From Mycobacterium asiaticum (GTDB lineage Bacteria; Actinomycetota; Actinomycetes; Mycobacteriales; Mycobacteriaceae), in assembly GCF_001673635.1 (NCBI RefSeq), contig NZ_LZMH01000004.1, forward strand, positions 1-40,003: a DNA stretch of 40,003 bases, given 5' to 3'. The position numbers and the translations under genes are program-made. The notes below the pieces were generated by a model that was given only the letters and a program-made list of their open reading frames with translations, had not been told where the DNA came from and did not search any database. Below, piece by piece: positions 1 through 8,381 of the stretch (position 1 is the first letter of the stretch; the number at the start of each line of letters is the position of its first letter).

Positions 1-719
1 GGGGGGGGGGGCCGGGGGCTGGGGGGGGGCCCGCTCCGCCGGGGGGTTTTGGGGGGGTGGCGGGGGGTGGGGGGGGAGCCGCGACGCCGCTGGGTATTGG
101 GTCGGTTGCCGGGGCTGGGGCGGGAACCGCGACACCGCTGGGCATCGGGTCGGCTGCCGGGGCGGGGGCGGGAACCGCGACGCCGCTGAGCATCGGGTCG
201 GCTGCCGGGGCTGGCAAAGGGAAGATACTACTCGGCGCAGGCGTCATGGCCACGGTCATCGCCGCCATCACGGCAATCATTCTGCTGCTGCCCCATTCAA
301 AAGAGTCAACTGCCTCTCAGGCGACGACGACCACTACGACGACGACACCTGCCGCAGCGTTGGCGCCGCTGGCACCGCCCCCACCGCCCCCGCCGGCCGG
401 GCCGAGGCTGAATGGGACTTACTCGATCACATCGACGTTCCGGACTGCGACAGCGACGTTCGTCATCAACTTCGCATCGGACTGCGCTATGTGTGACGCG
501 ACGCTGACGGCGAATGGTAAAAGCGGCACCGTGACGTGGAACGGCACCGGATGGGAGCACACGGATGGCGGGGCGTGCGCGATGCGACACGTGCTTACGC
601 CCACGAGCGTCGTTGATGGAATCGTGCAGACGTTCAGCCAGATCTCGACGATACTGACGCCGGGCTCGTGCGGTGTCGGAGGTGATGGCACAGGTGTCGG
701 CACCAGGACCGGCCCCTAG
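1..719 (+). CDS. 3' part of a Gly/Pro-rich single-pass membrane protein, possibly the tail of a Ser/Thr kinase
   Basis: The reading frame is open from the left edge to the TAG at 717-719, so the gene is probably cut by the window; the GTG at 57 is only the first possible start inside it. In order it shows a Gly/Pro-rich stretch, three 16-residue repeats built on ATPLGIGS (81-224), one membrane segment (ILLGAGVMATVIAAITAI and on, about 228-290), a Thr/Pro-rich linker, and an outer domain of roughly 100 residues beginning GTYSI with four cysteines (CAMC, GGAC, GSCG). A cytosolic Gly/Pro linker, one helix and a Cys-containing outer domain resemble the C-terminal half of mycobacterial Ser/Thr kinases, but no kinase motif is visible, so that is inference. 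The first 80 bases are almost pure G and may be poor sequence. Confidence 0.5.
   Translation, partial: GGGPGAGGGPAPPGGFGGVAGGGGGAATPLGIGSVAGAGAGTATPLGIGSAAGAGAGTATPLSIGSAAGAGKGKILLGAGVMATVIAAITAIILLLPHSKESTASQATTTTTTTTPAAALAPLAPPPPPPPAGPRLNGTYSITSTFRTATATFVINFASDCAMCDATLTANGKSGTVTWNGTGWEHTDGGACAMRHVLTPTSVVDGIVQTFSQISTILTPGSCGVGGDGTGVGTRTGP
81..224 (+). repeat. Three tandem 48-bp in-frame repeats
   Basis: Units at 81-128, 129-176 and 177-224 each encode a 16-residue block ATPLGIGS-(V/A)AGAGAGT with few changes. The last unit has Ser for the first Gly of the motif and ends in Lys-Gly. They lie just before the membrane segment of the truncated protein, so they form a flexible juxtamembrane linker. 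Unit number may vary between strains. Confidence 0.85.
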
Positions 720-850
720 GACGTCTACACGGGCGCGCTGTGGGCAGGGCGGCAACGGCCGGCCTTGGAGGCTCTCACACCGGCAATGGCGGCGCCATGC
801 AGCCACAGTTGAACGACGAGGGCTGAAGGCACGCCGAGGCGGGCTGCCCC

Positions 851-1253
851 TTGGTCGATAAGTCTGACGAACTGCAGCGCGAGGTAAATCGGCTGTCAGA
901 GATACTTGGTGTCCGTCCCATCCAAGTCGGACTGAGAACCAACGATGACCTCAATATCTTTGTGGCTGAAGACGGTTCATACCATTTCACGTATTACGAA
1001 CGGGCAAACTTGGCTTCGACCGTGTCGCAGCCTCGATGACCTTCTCTACTGGTACTGCCAGGGCGTGGTTTCGCATCAGGCCGCCGAACTGGTCGGAGAT
1101 CGAGCAGGACGCTTCGAGTACGAGTACCGGGTGCTTAGTGATTTGAGTATTGATTGGGCGAGAAGAAACGTCCGAGAGACCGCGGAGATGTTTCGCCGAT
1201 ACGGCAAGCCGCAAGACATCGCCTTACTGCCCGACATCGGAGAGCCGCTCTAA
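851..1253 (+). pseudogene. Imm63-like immunity protein, frameshifted
   Basis: The first part (TTG start at 851, ending at a TGA after 1036) reads ELQREVNRLSEILGV and then DGSYHFTYYER. The second part is in another frame and reads SLDDLLYWYCQGVV from 1029 to the stop at 1253. Together they match the plan of Imm63-type immunity proteins: an N-terminal segment with YH(Y/F) and ER, the LDxLLYW motif, and a helical C-terminus with a Trp. Removing one base near 1028 would join the frames. Imm63 proteins are known as antidotes to polymorphic toxins. No toxin gene is recognisable upstream, where only short Gly-rich remnants occur. It is either a decayed orphan immunity gene or an intact gene with a sequencing error. 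Confidence 0.55.
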
Positions 1254-1393
1254 ACACCATTTAGCAACTCTGAAGACCAGGGATGTGAAGGGGGCGCGTC
1301 GAGCGTGGGCCGCAGGTATGCGAATCGCTCTCGACGCCGCCGTAAGCCCCACGCTCGGCGATCCCTTCGATGCTGCCTAGACGGCCGGCCGGG

Positions 1394-2530
1394 CTAACCC
1401 CGCTTTCTGCAAATGAGCAACGCCTCGACGTAATCCCAGCGATACCGGCTCGGGTCCTTAGCCACACGATCCTCGAGCTCGCCGAGGAAGTCGGCGAGGA
1501 GATCGGCAGCGCGTGACTCACTTTCGCGCGCGAACGCACGCAGGAACAGCGGCCCGCCCCAGGCGGTGATGCTTTTGACGTAGTTCCGTGCGAACACCGC
1601 CGCGTCGTCGTGCCAATAGGGGTTGTCAAGCCGGAACAATTCGGCGCTTTCGAGTTCCAGTCCACTCACATGCCCGCCACCCACCTCGAAGGGAGCGCAG
1701 AACTCGTCTAGCGTGCGTGACCAGACCGGGACGACGGCCGCCTCCACGGTGGCGCTGCCGATGTGGCCCGCGTTGCGCCATTCGGCGAGCAGCCGGTTCA
1801 TGTCTGCGATGATCTCGACGTAGAGCCCCGTCCGGTCGGGGCATGGCGTGGGGGAGGCCGGTATGGCGGCGATGAACCACCCGCCCGGCGCGAGCTCGGC
1901 TGCGCGCATCTCAAGCAGGCATTGCCAATGCCGCTCCGCCGCGACACGCCAAGCGCGGCGTTCGTCCGCGTCCACATGATCGGGGTAGCCAGGGAAGATC
2001 GACCCGCTCGAGGCGAGGCCGGCGGCGTCGGGGACCCAATGCATGCACGTTCCTGTCACCGCGATGTGCACGGTGCCTGACGGCAGGCAAGGCGCCTGAT
2101 GCAAGGGAATTCCCGCCATGGAGACGACCGTCGCAGGAGTTGGATCCCGATCTAAGGCCTGTCGACAGGCCTCGCCGTGAGCTTCCGGCTCAGTGAAGTG
2201 TGCGCCGGATCCCTCGTCCGCGATCCCTGGTCCGCTCTGACCACGCGCCGGAATCACGACGAGCCGGTGTGATTCCGTCACATGGCCGGCCGCGACGTTC
2301 CAACCGTTCGTCGGAAGATCGACGAGCGCGTAGGTGAAGGGCTGCCCGTCGCGTAACGCCGCGAGATCGCGGATGAGCCCGTGCGAGTTCACCCCGTCGG
2401 CGGCACCCAGATCAGCCACCCGAAGCACCGGCTCGCCCGCAAGTTGCTGCGCGGCAGCCAGGACGGCGGGATGGGTGGCCTCGAAGGCGGCAAGTTGCGA
2501 AAGGGCATGTCGGGCATAATCATCCGCCAT
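1394..2530 (-). CDS. SABATH-family SAM-dependent carboxyl methyltransferase
   Basis: 378 residues, a normal length for the SABATH (Methyltransf_7) family, which transfers methyl from SAM to the carboxyl group of small acids; plant members act on salicylic, jasmonic and indole-acetic acid. Seen here: the SAM loop VADLGAADGVNS (about residues 38-49), DLPTNGWN matching the family's DLPxNDFN, and CMHWVPD matching the SLHWLS region that contacts substrate and SAM. The family is mainly plant, with scattered bacterial members, so the substrate cannot be predicted. The ATG at 2530 precedes ADDYARHAL. It stands alone, transcribed away from the NHL gene, with a gap of about 400 bases upstream. Confidence 0.8.
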   Translation of the reverse strand: MADDYARHALSQLAAFEATHPAVLAAAQQLAGEPVLRVADLGAADGVNSHGLIRDLAALRDGQPFTYALVDLPTNGWNVAAGHVTESHRLVVIPARGQSGPGIADEGSGAHFTEPEAHGEACRQALDRDPTPATVVSMAGIPLHQAPCLPSGTVHIAVTGTCMHWVPDAAGLASSGSIFPGYPDHVDADERRAWRVAAERHWQCLLEMRAAELAPGGWFIAAIPASPTPCPDRTGLYVEIIADMNRLLAEWRNAGHIGSATVEAAVVPVWSRTLDEFCAPFEVGGGHVSGLELESAELFRLDNPYWHDDAAVFARNYVKSITAWGGPLFLRAFARESESRAADLLADFLGELEDRVAKDPSRYRWDYVEALLICRKRG

Positions 2531-2935
2531 GCTCGACAGCTCCGGACGACGTGAGGCCGTGGCAATTCCTTTCCCGCGCGGCGCCGTCGCGGGCGGGACG
2601 GCGCGACCGGATTATCGTGCCACGGGCCGATGTCCTCGCCAAGATCGACAAGCGATTCCGGTGGTCGGTAGCTAGAAGACACGGCACTAGAACATCTGGC
2701 TCATCGCCACCGCACCGGTAGCGGCGAACTCAAGAACATTGGAGAACCGTGCCGTCTGGTGTTGGGGCGAAAGCGATCTCGACACGCATAGTGCATCGAT
2801 CGCGGTTGCAGACCTTAGACATTCGCCCGAATTGTCCTTCAGCAAGCGCCCGGGAGAACAAGTCTCGGAAAAGCTACTGCGAGGCTTCAGCAAACAGCGG
2901 CCGTACCCGGCACAAGCGCGTATCGTCAGAGCGCC
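2531..2935. other. Intergenic gap between divergent genes
   Basis: About 400 bases between the divergent SABATH methyltransferase and NHL genes. The reading frames here have no recognisable protein content. It presumably holds both promoters, but I see no convincing -35/-10 pair. Confidence 0.4.
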
Positions 2936-4006
2936 ATGGTTTCGCCACCAGGACCCTCGGAACGCGAGCAGCATCCGCCGCAACCGTATCCGCCCGAACC
3001 GCCGCCGGGCCCCCATCCGTCGGCGGGACACTTGGCGGCCCCCGGTAGCGGCCCGCGGCGTCCTCCACCGTCCTGGGGTCCACCCCTACAGCCGCGGCCA
3101 GTCAAGTCCCGGCGCACTCGGCCGTGGATCATCGCCGGCATCGCGGCCGCAATCGTGACAATCACCGCAATGGCGGCAATCCTCTTGTTCCACAACTCAT
3201 CTGACGATTCGCCAAAGGGCCAGCTGGTGCTGCCCTTCACCGGCTTGAGCGATATCGGCGGTGTGGCCGTGGACAATTCCGGCGCGGTCTACGTAACCGA
3301 CTCAACAGCCAATCGAGTGTTGAAGCTGGCAGCGGGTTCGACCACCGCCGTTGAGCTGCCCTTCACCGGCCTCGACAACCCGCACGGTGTGGCCGTTGAC
3401 AGCTCCGGCACGGTATACCTCGCCGACACGGGCAACAACCGGGTGCTGAAGTTGGCCTCCGGTGCGAAAAGCCCAACAGAACTACCCTTCACCGGCTTCA
3501 ACGACGGCAACCGCCCCACCCGGGTGGCGGTTGACTCCAAGGGCGCCGTGTACTGCATGGACTCCGTCCAATTGCTGAAGCTGCCAGCAGGTTCCTCGAA
3601 GATGGAGTACATAAAGAACGGTGACGCCTGGCTAAGCAACCGGGCCGGAATGGCCGTTGACCGAGACGGCGCGGTGTATCTGCTTGCTGTCGACATCATT
3701 TATTACGGCAAGTCCGAAACAAGCGTGCTGAAGATGGATGCCGACAGGAGCCAGCCGAGCAAGCTGGAACCGCCCATCTCCGGGCTTGAAGGTCCCGCCG
3801 GGCTGGCCGTCGACAGTGGCGGCATGCTGTATATCGCCGACGAGGACACCAACCGTGTCCTGAAGTTGCCCTCCGGCGCGAAAGACCCGATCGAAATGCC
3901 TTTCACTGGCCTAAACAAGCCCGGCGATGTGGCCGTGGACAGGGCTGGAAACGTCTATGTCGTCGATAAGGGCAACACCCGGGTGCTCAAATTGTGGAAG
4001 AGCTGA
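2936..4006 (+). CDS. Membrane-anchored NHL beta-propeller like the PknD sensor domain, without a kinase
   Basis: 356 residues: a Pro-rich cytosolic N-terminus (1-60), one membrane helix (about W64-F85), then six NHL blades of about 40 residues with the recurring pattern LPFTGL...GVAVD..G.VY..D...NRVLKL. This is how the extracellular sensor of mycobacterial Ser/Thr kinase PknD is built, which is also a six-bladed NHL propeller, but here the N-terminus is too short for a kinase and contains no kinase motif. Blades 3 and 4 are the most diverged. The likely role is binding an extracellular ligand or wall component, possibly as a decoy or partner for a kinase; that is inference. The ATG at 2936 is the natural start. 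The gene ends 27 bases before the convergent small gene. Confidence 0.85.
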   Translation: MVSPPGPSEREQHPPQPYPPEPPPGPHPSAGHLAAPGSGPRRPPPSWGPPLQPRPVKSRRTRPWIIAGIAAAIVTITAMAAILLFHNSSDDSPKGQLVLPFTGLSDIGGVAVDNSGAVYVTDSTANRVLKLAAGSTTAVELPFTGLDNPHGVAVDSSGTVYLADTGNNRVLKLASGAKSPTELPFTGFNDGNRPTRVAVDSKGAVYCMDSVQLLKLPAGSSKMEYIKNGDAWLSNRAGMAVDRDGAVYLLAVDIIYYGKSETSVLKMDADRSQPSKLEPPISGLEGPAGLAVDSGGMLYIADEDTNRVLKLPSGAKDPIEMPFTGLNKPGDVAVDRAGNVYVVDKGNTRVLKLWKS

Positions 4007-4033
4007 CGCGGCTCAACAGGGCCGATCCGCGCG

Positions 4034-4189
4034 CTAGTCGTGGTGGGGCGGTCGCTCGTCGCGCAGCCGGCCCTCGTCATACGCCTCGCGCACCTGCTCC
4101 TCGTCGCCGAACCGCTCCAGATCCTCCCGCGTAACCTGGACAGGTGGCCGTTTGGGGTCGGGCTGCCGGCGTGTTGGTTCGGTTGCCAT
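4034..4189 (-). CDS. Small charged hypothetical protein (51 aa)
   Basis: Starting at the ATG at 4189 the product reads MATEPTRRQPDPKRPP followed by VTREDLERFGDEEQVREAYDEGRL and a His/Asp end. It is very charged, mainly helical by composition, and has no membrane segment or signal peptide. An upstream in-frame ATG would extend it over the divergent flavin-binding gene and adds sequence of poor coding quality. I do not recognise a family or function. It is divergent from the PNPOx gene, 46 bases away, so the two may share a promoter region. Confidence 0.55.
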   Translation of the reverse strand: MATEPTRRQPDPKRPPVQVTREDLERFGDEEQVREAYDEGRLRDERPPHHD

Positions 4190-4235
4190 AAGCCGATTGT
4201 TATCGCTCGGGTCACGTCGGGGTAGGACTACGAAC

Positions 4236-4724
4236 ATGATGAACAGGCAGCAGTTGGCCGAAGAGCTCGGCCACCCCGGCGCCCAAGAGTTGCTCTCGGC
4301 TTCCATGGCTCGGCTGGCCTACAACGGACACGACGGATTTCCCCGGGTGATCCCCGTCGGGTTCCACTGGACCGGCGAGCGCATCGTCGTCTCCACTGCC
4401 CCCACCTCACCCAAAGCCCGCGCACTGGCATCCCGCCCGCAAGTCGCACTGACCATCGACGGCGGATCCACACCGGAAGAGGCGAAGGCGCTGTTGGTGC
4501 GTGGCCTCGCCAGGCTGGATGCCGTCAGCGGTGTCACCGAGGAATATCTCGAATCCGCCCGAAACTCGATGGACGGGCCCGAACTCGAAGAGTTCGAACG
4601 CACTGTGCGGGCGACATATGGAAAGATGGTGCGGATTTCGATCGAACCGCTCTGGGCGCGGTTCTACGACTTCGGCGCCGGTCGGTTGCCCCAGTTCCTC
4701 GCGGAGTTGGTCAACGGCGGTTAA
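4236..4724 (+). CDS. Pyridoxamine 5'-phosphate oxidase-like flavin-binding protein
   Basis: 162 residues with the split-barrel pattern of the PNPOx-like superfamily: an N-terminal helix (ELLSASMARLAY), the strand pair PRVIPVGFHWTGERIVVST, the motif SPKARALASRPQVALTIDG and a C-terminal TYGKMVRISIEP strand. Mycobacterial relatives bind FMN or F420 and reduce varied substrates, or are of unknown role, so the real reaction is open. Two adjacent ATG codons (4236 and 4239) are both possible starts; a longer form from 4152 would overlap the divergent small gene. It is followed after 27 bases by the TRIC-type channel gene on the same strand, so they may be cotranscribed. Confidence 0.8.
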   Translation: MMNRQQLAEELGHPGAQELLSASMARLAYNGHDGFPRVIPVGFHWTGERIVVSTAPTSPKARALASRPQVALTIDGGSTPEEAKALLVRGLARLDAVSGVTEEYLESARNSMDGPELEEFERTVRATYGKMVRISIEPLWARFYDFGAGRLPQFLAELVNGG

Positions 4725-4751
4725 CCGGCGAACTCGTGATAAGCACTTCAC

Positions 4752-5405
4752 GTGAGCGCCGAAGCCCAGCTACTCCTCGTCCTCGATCTCACCGGCACGT
4801 TCGTCTTCGGATTGAACGGCGCGCTGACAGCGGTACGAGTCGCGCGCCTCGACATCGTAGGGGTGGTGACGCTCGGCCTGATCACAGCGATGGGCGGCGG
4901 GGTCATCCGTGACGTCTTGATCGGCTCCATCCCGCCGGCCACGTTTAGGGACTGGCGTTACTTCGCGCTGGCCGGGGCCGGCGGGCTGATCGCGTTCGCG
5001 CTCAGCCGACGGTTGGACCGGCTGGGCACGGCGATCACCGTGCTCGACGCGATCGGGCTGAGCGTGTTTGCGGTCATCGGCGCGAGCAAGGCCGTCGAAT
5101 ACGGGCTCGGAGTCGCGCCCGCGCTGCTGCTCGGTGTCGTCACCGCCGTCGGCGGCGGCACGATCCGCGACACGCTTGTCCTCCAGATCCCGACGGTGCT
5201 GCGCAGCGATTTGTACGCGATCCCCGCCATGGCGGCCGCCGCAATCACTGTGGCCGCCATGCGGTTGGACGTCTACGGTCTGCCGGCCGCGGCGGTGGCC
5301 GGGACGGTGTGCTTTGTGATCCGGATGCTCGGCGTCCGGTTCAATCTCAACGCACCGACCCCACCCGGGGGCTACGAACCCGAGGTGCCTCAGGAGAAAG
5401 CCTGA
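4752..5405 (+). CDS. TRIC-type cation channel (UPF0126/YicG family) membrane protein
   Basis: 217 residues, starting with GTG, made of two homologous halves each with three membrane helices. The hallmark sequence occurs twice, as AMGGGVIRDVL and AVGGGTIRDTL, as expected for the duplicated trimeric intracellular cation (TRIC) fold. Prokaryotic TRIC proteins are K+-permeable trimeric channels; Gly transport has been suggested for some relatives. The C-terminus is a short Pro/Glu-rich tail. It ends 19 bases before the convergent cyclase gene. No obvious Shine-Dalgarno sequence precedes the GTG, which leaves the start slightly uncertain. Confidence 0.88.
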   Translation: MSAEAQLLLVLDLTGTFVFGLNGALTAVRVARLDIVGVVTLGLITAMGGGVIRDVLIGSIPPATFRDWRYFALAGAGGLIAFALSRRLDRLGTAITVLDAIGLSVFAVIGASKAVEYGLGVAPALLLGVVTAVGGGTIRDTLVLQIPTVLRSDLYAIPAMAAAAITVAAMRLDVYGLPAAAVAGTVCFVIRMLGVRFNLNAPTPPGGYEPEVPQEKA

Positions 5406-5424
5406 TCGGGTAACGGATTGTGCG

Positions 5425-7443
5425 TCAGCAGATGTCGTCTAATACGTAGACCTCGACCGGCTCGCTCCTGCCCTTGACCTTGGCCCGACGCCGCTGACTG
5501 ACGCGCGCCGCCTCGCCGAGTGCGACCACCGTCCCGTGTCCGACGACCACCTGACCCGGCTTGGCCAGATCCTGCAACCGCGCGGCCAGGTTTACCGTGT
5601 CGCCGATCGCGGTGTAACTGCGCATCTGCGCGGCGCCGACGTTGCCGACCAATGTCGGTCCGGTGTTGATCCCCACCCGGAACCGGGGCCAGTCGTCGTG
5701 CTCGGCGGCGGCCCGCTCGACGGCCGCATGCAGTGCCAATCCGGCGCGGGCGGCGCGCAGGGCGTGATCCGTGTGCCGCGCTGGGGCCCCCCACACCGCC
5801 ATGACCGCGTCACCGATGAATTGCGTTATGGTGCCGCCCGTCTCGAGAATCACCGGAACGATCGCCCCGTAATAGGTGTTCAGCATGGTGACCACATGGA
5901 CCGGGGAATGAGCTTCGGCGAACGCGGTGAACCCGCGCAGGTCGGCCATCAACACCGTCGCATCAACGATCGCGCCACCCAGTCCTGCCTGGTCGGGGTC
6001 GGCGAGCAGCGCGGTCGCGACAGCGGGGGACATGTAACTGCGAAAGAGGTCGTTGAGGTGACGGTAGAGACGGGCATTTTCCAGCGCGATTGAGACCTGA
6101 CTGGCGAACGAGCGCAGCAGCGCGACATCGGAGTCGGGGAAGACGCCGCCCGGTCGCCGGACGGTGATCATTCCGGCGATCTGGCCCTTCACCTCGAGCG
6201 GCAGCTTGAGAGTCACCGCGCCCGACGTCTTGGGGTCTGGGCCAGGGGAGTCGTCGAAGTGCAGTTCGCCGGCATGCACCAGGGCCAATCGAATGTCATC
6301 GCGAGGAAAGGCGTCGGTGATGGCCGACATCACGCGGCCGAGCAAGGCGTCCTCGTCCTGAATCACGCTTGATTCCTCGCCCACTGCAACCAGCTTGCCG
6401 AGCTTGCGAAGTTGTTCGCGCTCGGCGCCAAGCGCTTCCGCGGCCCGTTTGAGAACGGCGACCTGCTGTTCGGACAAGCCGAACCGGTCGGCGAGGCCTA
6501 TGGTCACAGCGCTCGAGGGCACCTGCTCGCCAAGCTCGCGACGCTGCATCATGTCGACCATTGCGTCCAACGCCATGCTGTAGTCGCTGCGCAGCGCGGC
6601 AATGGTCTCCCGGGTCGCGAGGGCGTCGAACAACCCACGCGCTGAACCTTCCCGGTGAAATTGGACTCGAGCGCTGTAGGCGATGAAACAGAACGCCGTC
6701 GTCATCAGCAGGTGCCAAAGCCACCACGAGGCATGCCAACTCATCCCGACGGCCAGCGCCACCGAGGCCTCCGCGAGCAACACGAAAGCGGTCATGACAG
6801 ACATCAACACGACCGCGGGCCGGCGGCGATAGATAGGGAAATACGCGGCCGTTGCCGTCGCGAAAAGTGCTCCACCGATCAGCGCCGCATCGTGCTCCAC
6901 CCTGTCGACCAACTCCTGGTCCGGCACGCGTTCCAGTACTCCGAAGTAGACCACCACCGCACACAACGCCATGGATGCCCAGACCAGCCCGGACAGCAGG
7001 CGGCGCAGCGTCCAAAGCCCGGCGCTTCTGGCGGGGCTGAACGTCGTGGCGGACGCCAGTGCCACCACGCCCGCAAGCACCAACCCCATTCGCGTCGGAA
7101 ACATGAAGTCCGCGTCGGACGTATCCGTCAGCACTCCTGGCGTGAAAAGTGCATGAACACCGAAGAACCCGGCAGTCGTCACAAACACCAGCGACACCAG
7201 CCACAGACGGGCGTCGTCCCGCGCACGAGCCGCACGGGCTATCACTACGCCAAGTGCCACGCTTATCGACGAGGCGGACAGCACCAGCACAAAGTGCGCT
7301 ATCCGATTGTCCCATTCCAGGTCGACCGCGGGATGCTTCAGGAGGAGCCACAGGGCCAGCATCGGAAGTGCCAGGTGCGTCAGCCAATTCGCAGTGCGAA
7401 GCATCGATCCGCGGTGTGCAGCCATTCGGCTTTCCCCCAGCAT
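5425..7443 (-). CDS. Membrane class III nucleotidyl cyclase with GAF domain
   Basis: 672 residues: about eight membrane helices (20-260), a linker helix, a GAF domain (about 345-460) and a C-terminal class III cyclase domain (about 480-672). Metal-binding aspartates are present (D501 in MADLRGF, D545 in FIGDAVM), as are the purine-facing D615 (AIGDTVN), N618 and R622. The position normally held by the adenine-selecting Lys is Gln541 (TITQFIGD). A Gln at this site is reported for the M. tuberculosis cyclase Rv0386, so activity and base choice need testing. The likely role is making cAMP in response to a membrane or GAF-bound signal. It follows nei on the same strand by 65 bases. The start is ATG 7443; ATG 7425 is an alternative. 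Confidence 0.88.
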   Translation of the reverse strand: MLGESRMAAHRGSMLRTANWLTHLALPMLALWLLLKHPAVDLEWDNRIAHFVLVLSASSISVALGVVIARAARARDDARLWLVSLVFVTTAGFFGVHALFTPGVLTDTSDADFMFPTRMGLVLAGVVALASATTFSPARSAGLWTLRRLLSGLVWASMALCAVVVYFGVLERVPDQELVDRVEHDAALIGGALFATATAAYFPIYRRRPAVVLMSVMTAFVLLAEASVALAVGMSWHASWWLWHLLMTTAFCFIAYSARVQFHREGSARGLFDALATRETIAALRSDYSMALDAMVDMMQRRELGEQVPSSAVTIGLADRFGLSEQQVAVLKRAAEALGAEREQLRKLGKLVAVGEESSVIQDEDALLGRVMSAITDAFPRDDIRLALVHAGELHFDDSPGPDPKTSGAVTLKLPLEVKGQIAGMITVRRPGGVFPDSDVALLRSFASQVSIALENARLYRHLNDLFRSYMSPAVATALLADPDQAGLGGAIVDATVLMADLRGFTAFAEAHSPVHVVTMLNTYYGAIVPVILETGGTITQFIGDAVMAVWGAPARHTDHALRAARAGLALHAAVERAAAEHDDWPRFRVGINTGPTLVGNVGAAQMRSYTAIGDTVNLAARLQDLAKPGQVVVGHGTVVALGEAARVSQRRRAKVKGRSEPVEVYVLDDIC

Positions 7444-7508
7444 GCAATCCCCAAAATGCGCCGTGGCCGACGGTCGGCCCGAGACGGAATTGCCTTGCTG
7501 TCAGTGCA

Positions 7509-8354
7509 TCACACCGAACCTTGGCGTTTGCTGTCAGTGCGGGATCGCGGAGATGGCGGGTGCGGACCCGGCTGGCAGGTCGGACACCACCACGTGCGGC
7601 GGCGTTCTGGATCGTTAGGAACCTCGTCGACAACGTGAAAGGTTGTGCCGCAGCGAAAACATGGCCGTCCTGCCCGTCCGGACACCCAATGTTGTTCGCT
7701 CTTGCGGCGTCTTCCCGTCGTCACCTGCATCGCACCGGGGACGGTCGCCGAATGCCGTAACGCGCGTGCCCCTAAGTCGAGCAACGCCGACACGTCGACA
7801 GCGCCCACCGCTGTCCACGGGCTGTGCCCTCGCAGGAAGCACAGCTCGTTGGCCCACAGATTGCCGAAGCCGGCCACGCACCGCTGGTCCAGTAGCGCGG
7901 CCACCAGCGGCCGGTCGGGGTCAGCTGCGACCCGTCGGATGGCTTCGGCCAAATCCCAGTCCGCACGCAGCGGGTCGGGGCCGAGATGGCCTATCACCTC
8001 CGCCTCGTCCCGCGTCCGCAACAAATTGACCACGGGTAGCCGGACGCCGTACGCCGCCGGACGGTCCGTGCGCAGCACCACCCGGACATCGGGCATGACG
8101 GTCGATGGCAACCAGCGACCAGAGCCCGACACCGTCCACGACCCTGCCATTCGCATGTGCGTGTGCAAGGTCAGGCCACCAGACAGCCGGGTAAGCAGAT
8201 GCTTGCCGTGTGTGACGTGACCGAGCACGCGATGCCCGGCAAGGTCCTCGGTCGCATGCGCCGGTACCCGCAGTTCGCCCCGGATCAGGACGCGATCGCG
8301 CAGTGCGGTGTCGAGCCGGCGCGCCAGCGCATACACTGTGTCACCCTCGGGCAC
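7509..8354 (-). CDS. nei: Endonuclease VIII-like DNA glycosylase/AP lyase
   Basis: 281 residues. The GTG at 8354 is chosen because it places Pro-Glu-Gly directly after the initiator (PEGDTVYALARRL); Pro2 is the Schiff-base nucleophile and Glu3 the catalytic acid of Fpg/Nei enzymes. Other features are the GKHLLTRL strand, HMRMAGSW, the helix-two-turn-helix region QRCVAGFGNLWANE with its conserved Asn, and a C-terminal zinc finger with Cys pairs CFRC and CPTC. It removes oxidised pyrimidines and cuts the backbone. The N-terminus looks closer to the mycobacterial Nei2 type than Nei1. It sits 27 bases after the large cyclase gene and 65 before the membrane cyclase gene, so all three may share a transcript. 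A short Ser/Arg-rich tail follows the zinc finger. Confidence 0.9.
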   Translation of the reverse strand: MPEGDTVYALARRLDTALRDRVLIRGELRVPAHATEDLAGHRVLGHVTHGKHLLTRLSGGLTLHTHMRMAGSWTVSGSGRWLPSTVMPDVRVVLRTDRPAAYGVRLPVVNLLRTRDEAEVIGHLGPDPLRADWDLAEAIRRVAADPDRPLVAALLDQRCVAGFGNLWANELCFLRGHSPWTAVGAVDVSALLDLGARALRHSATVPGAMQVTTGRRRKSEQHWVSGRAGRPCFRCGTTFHVVDEVPNDPERRRTWWCPTCQPGPHPPSPRSRTDSKRQGSV

Positions 8355-8381
8355 GTCTCCATCTTCCCCAAGCACGCAGCG

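Noticed and set aside
720..850. Gly-Asn-Gly pieces suggesting a PE_PGRS remnant
   Set aside because: Only two short matches in different contexts; too little to call.
6296..7633. A 445-codon minus-strand frame and a plus-strand frame (6655-7638) over the membrane cyclase
   Set aside because: Both are alternative frames of the cyclase and nei genes with no motif of their own.
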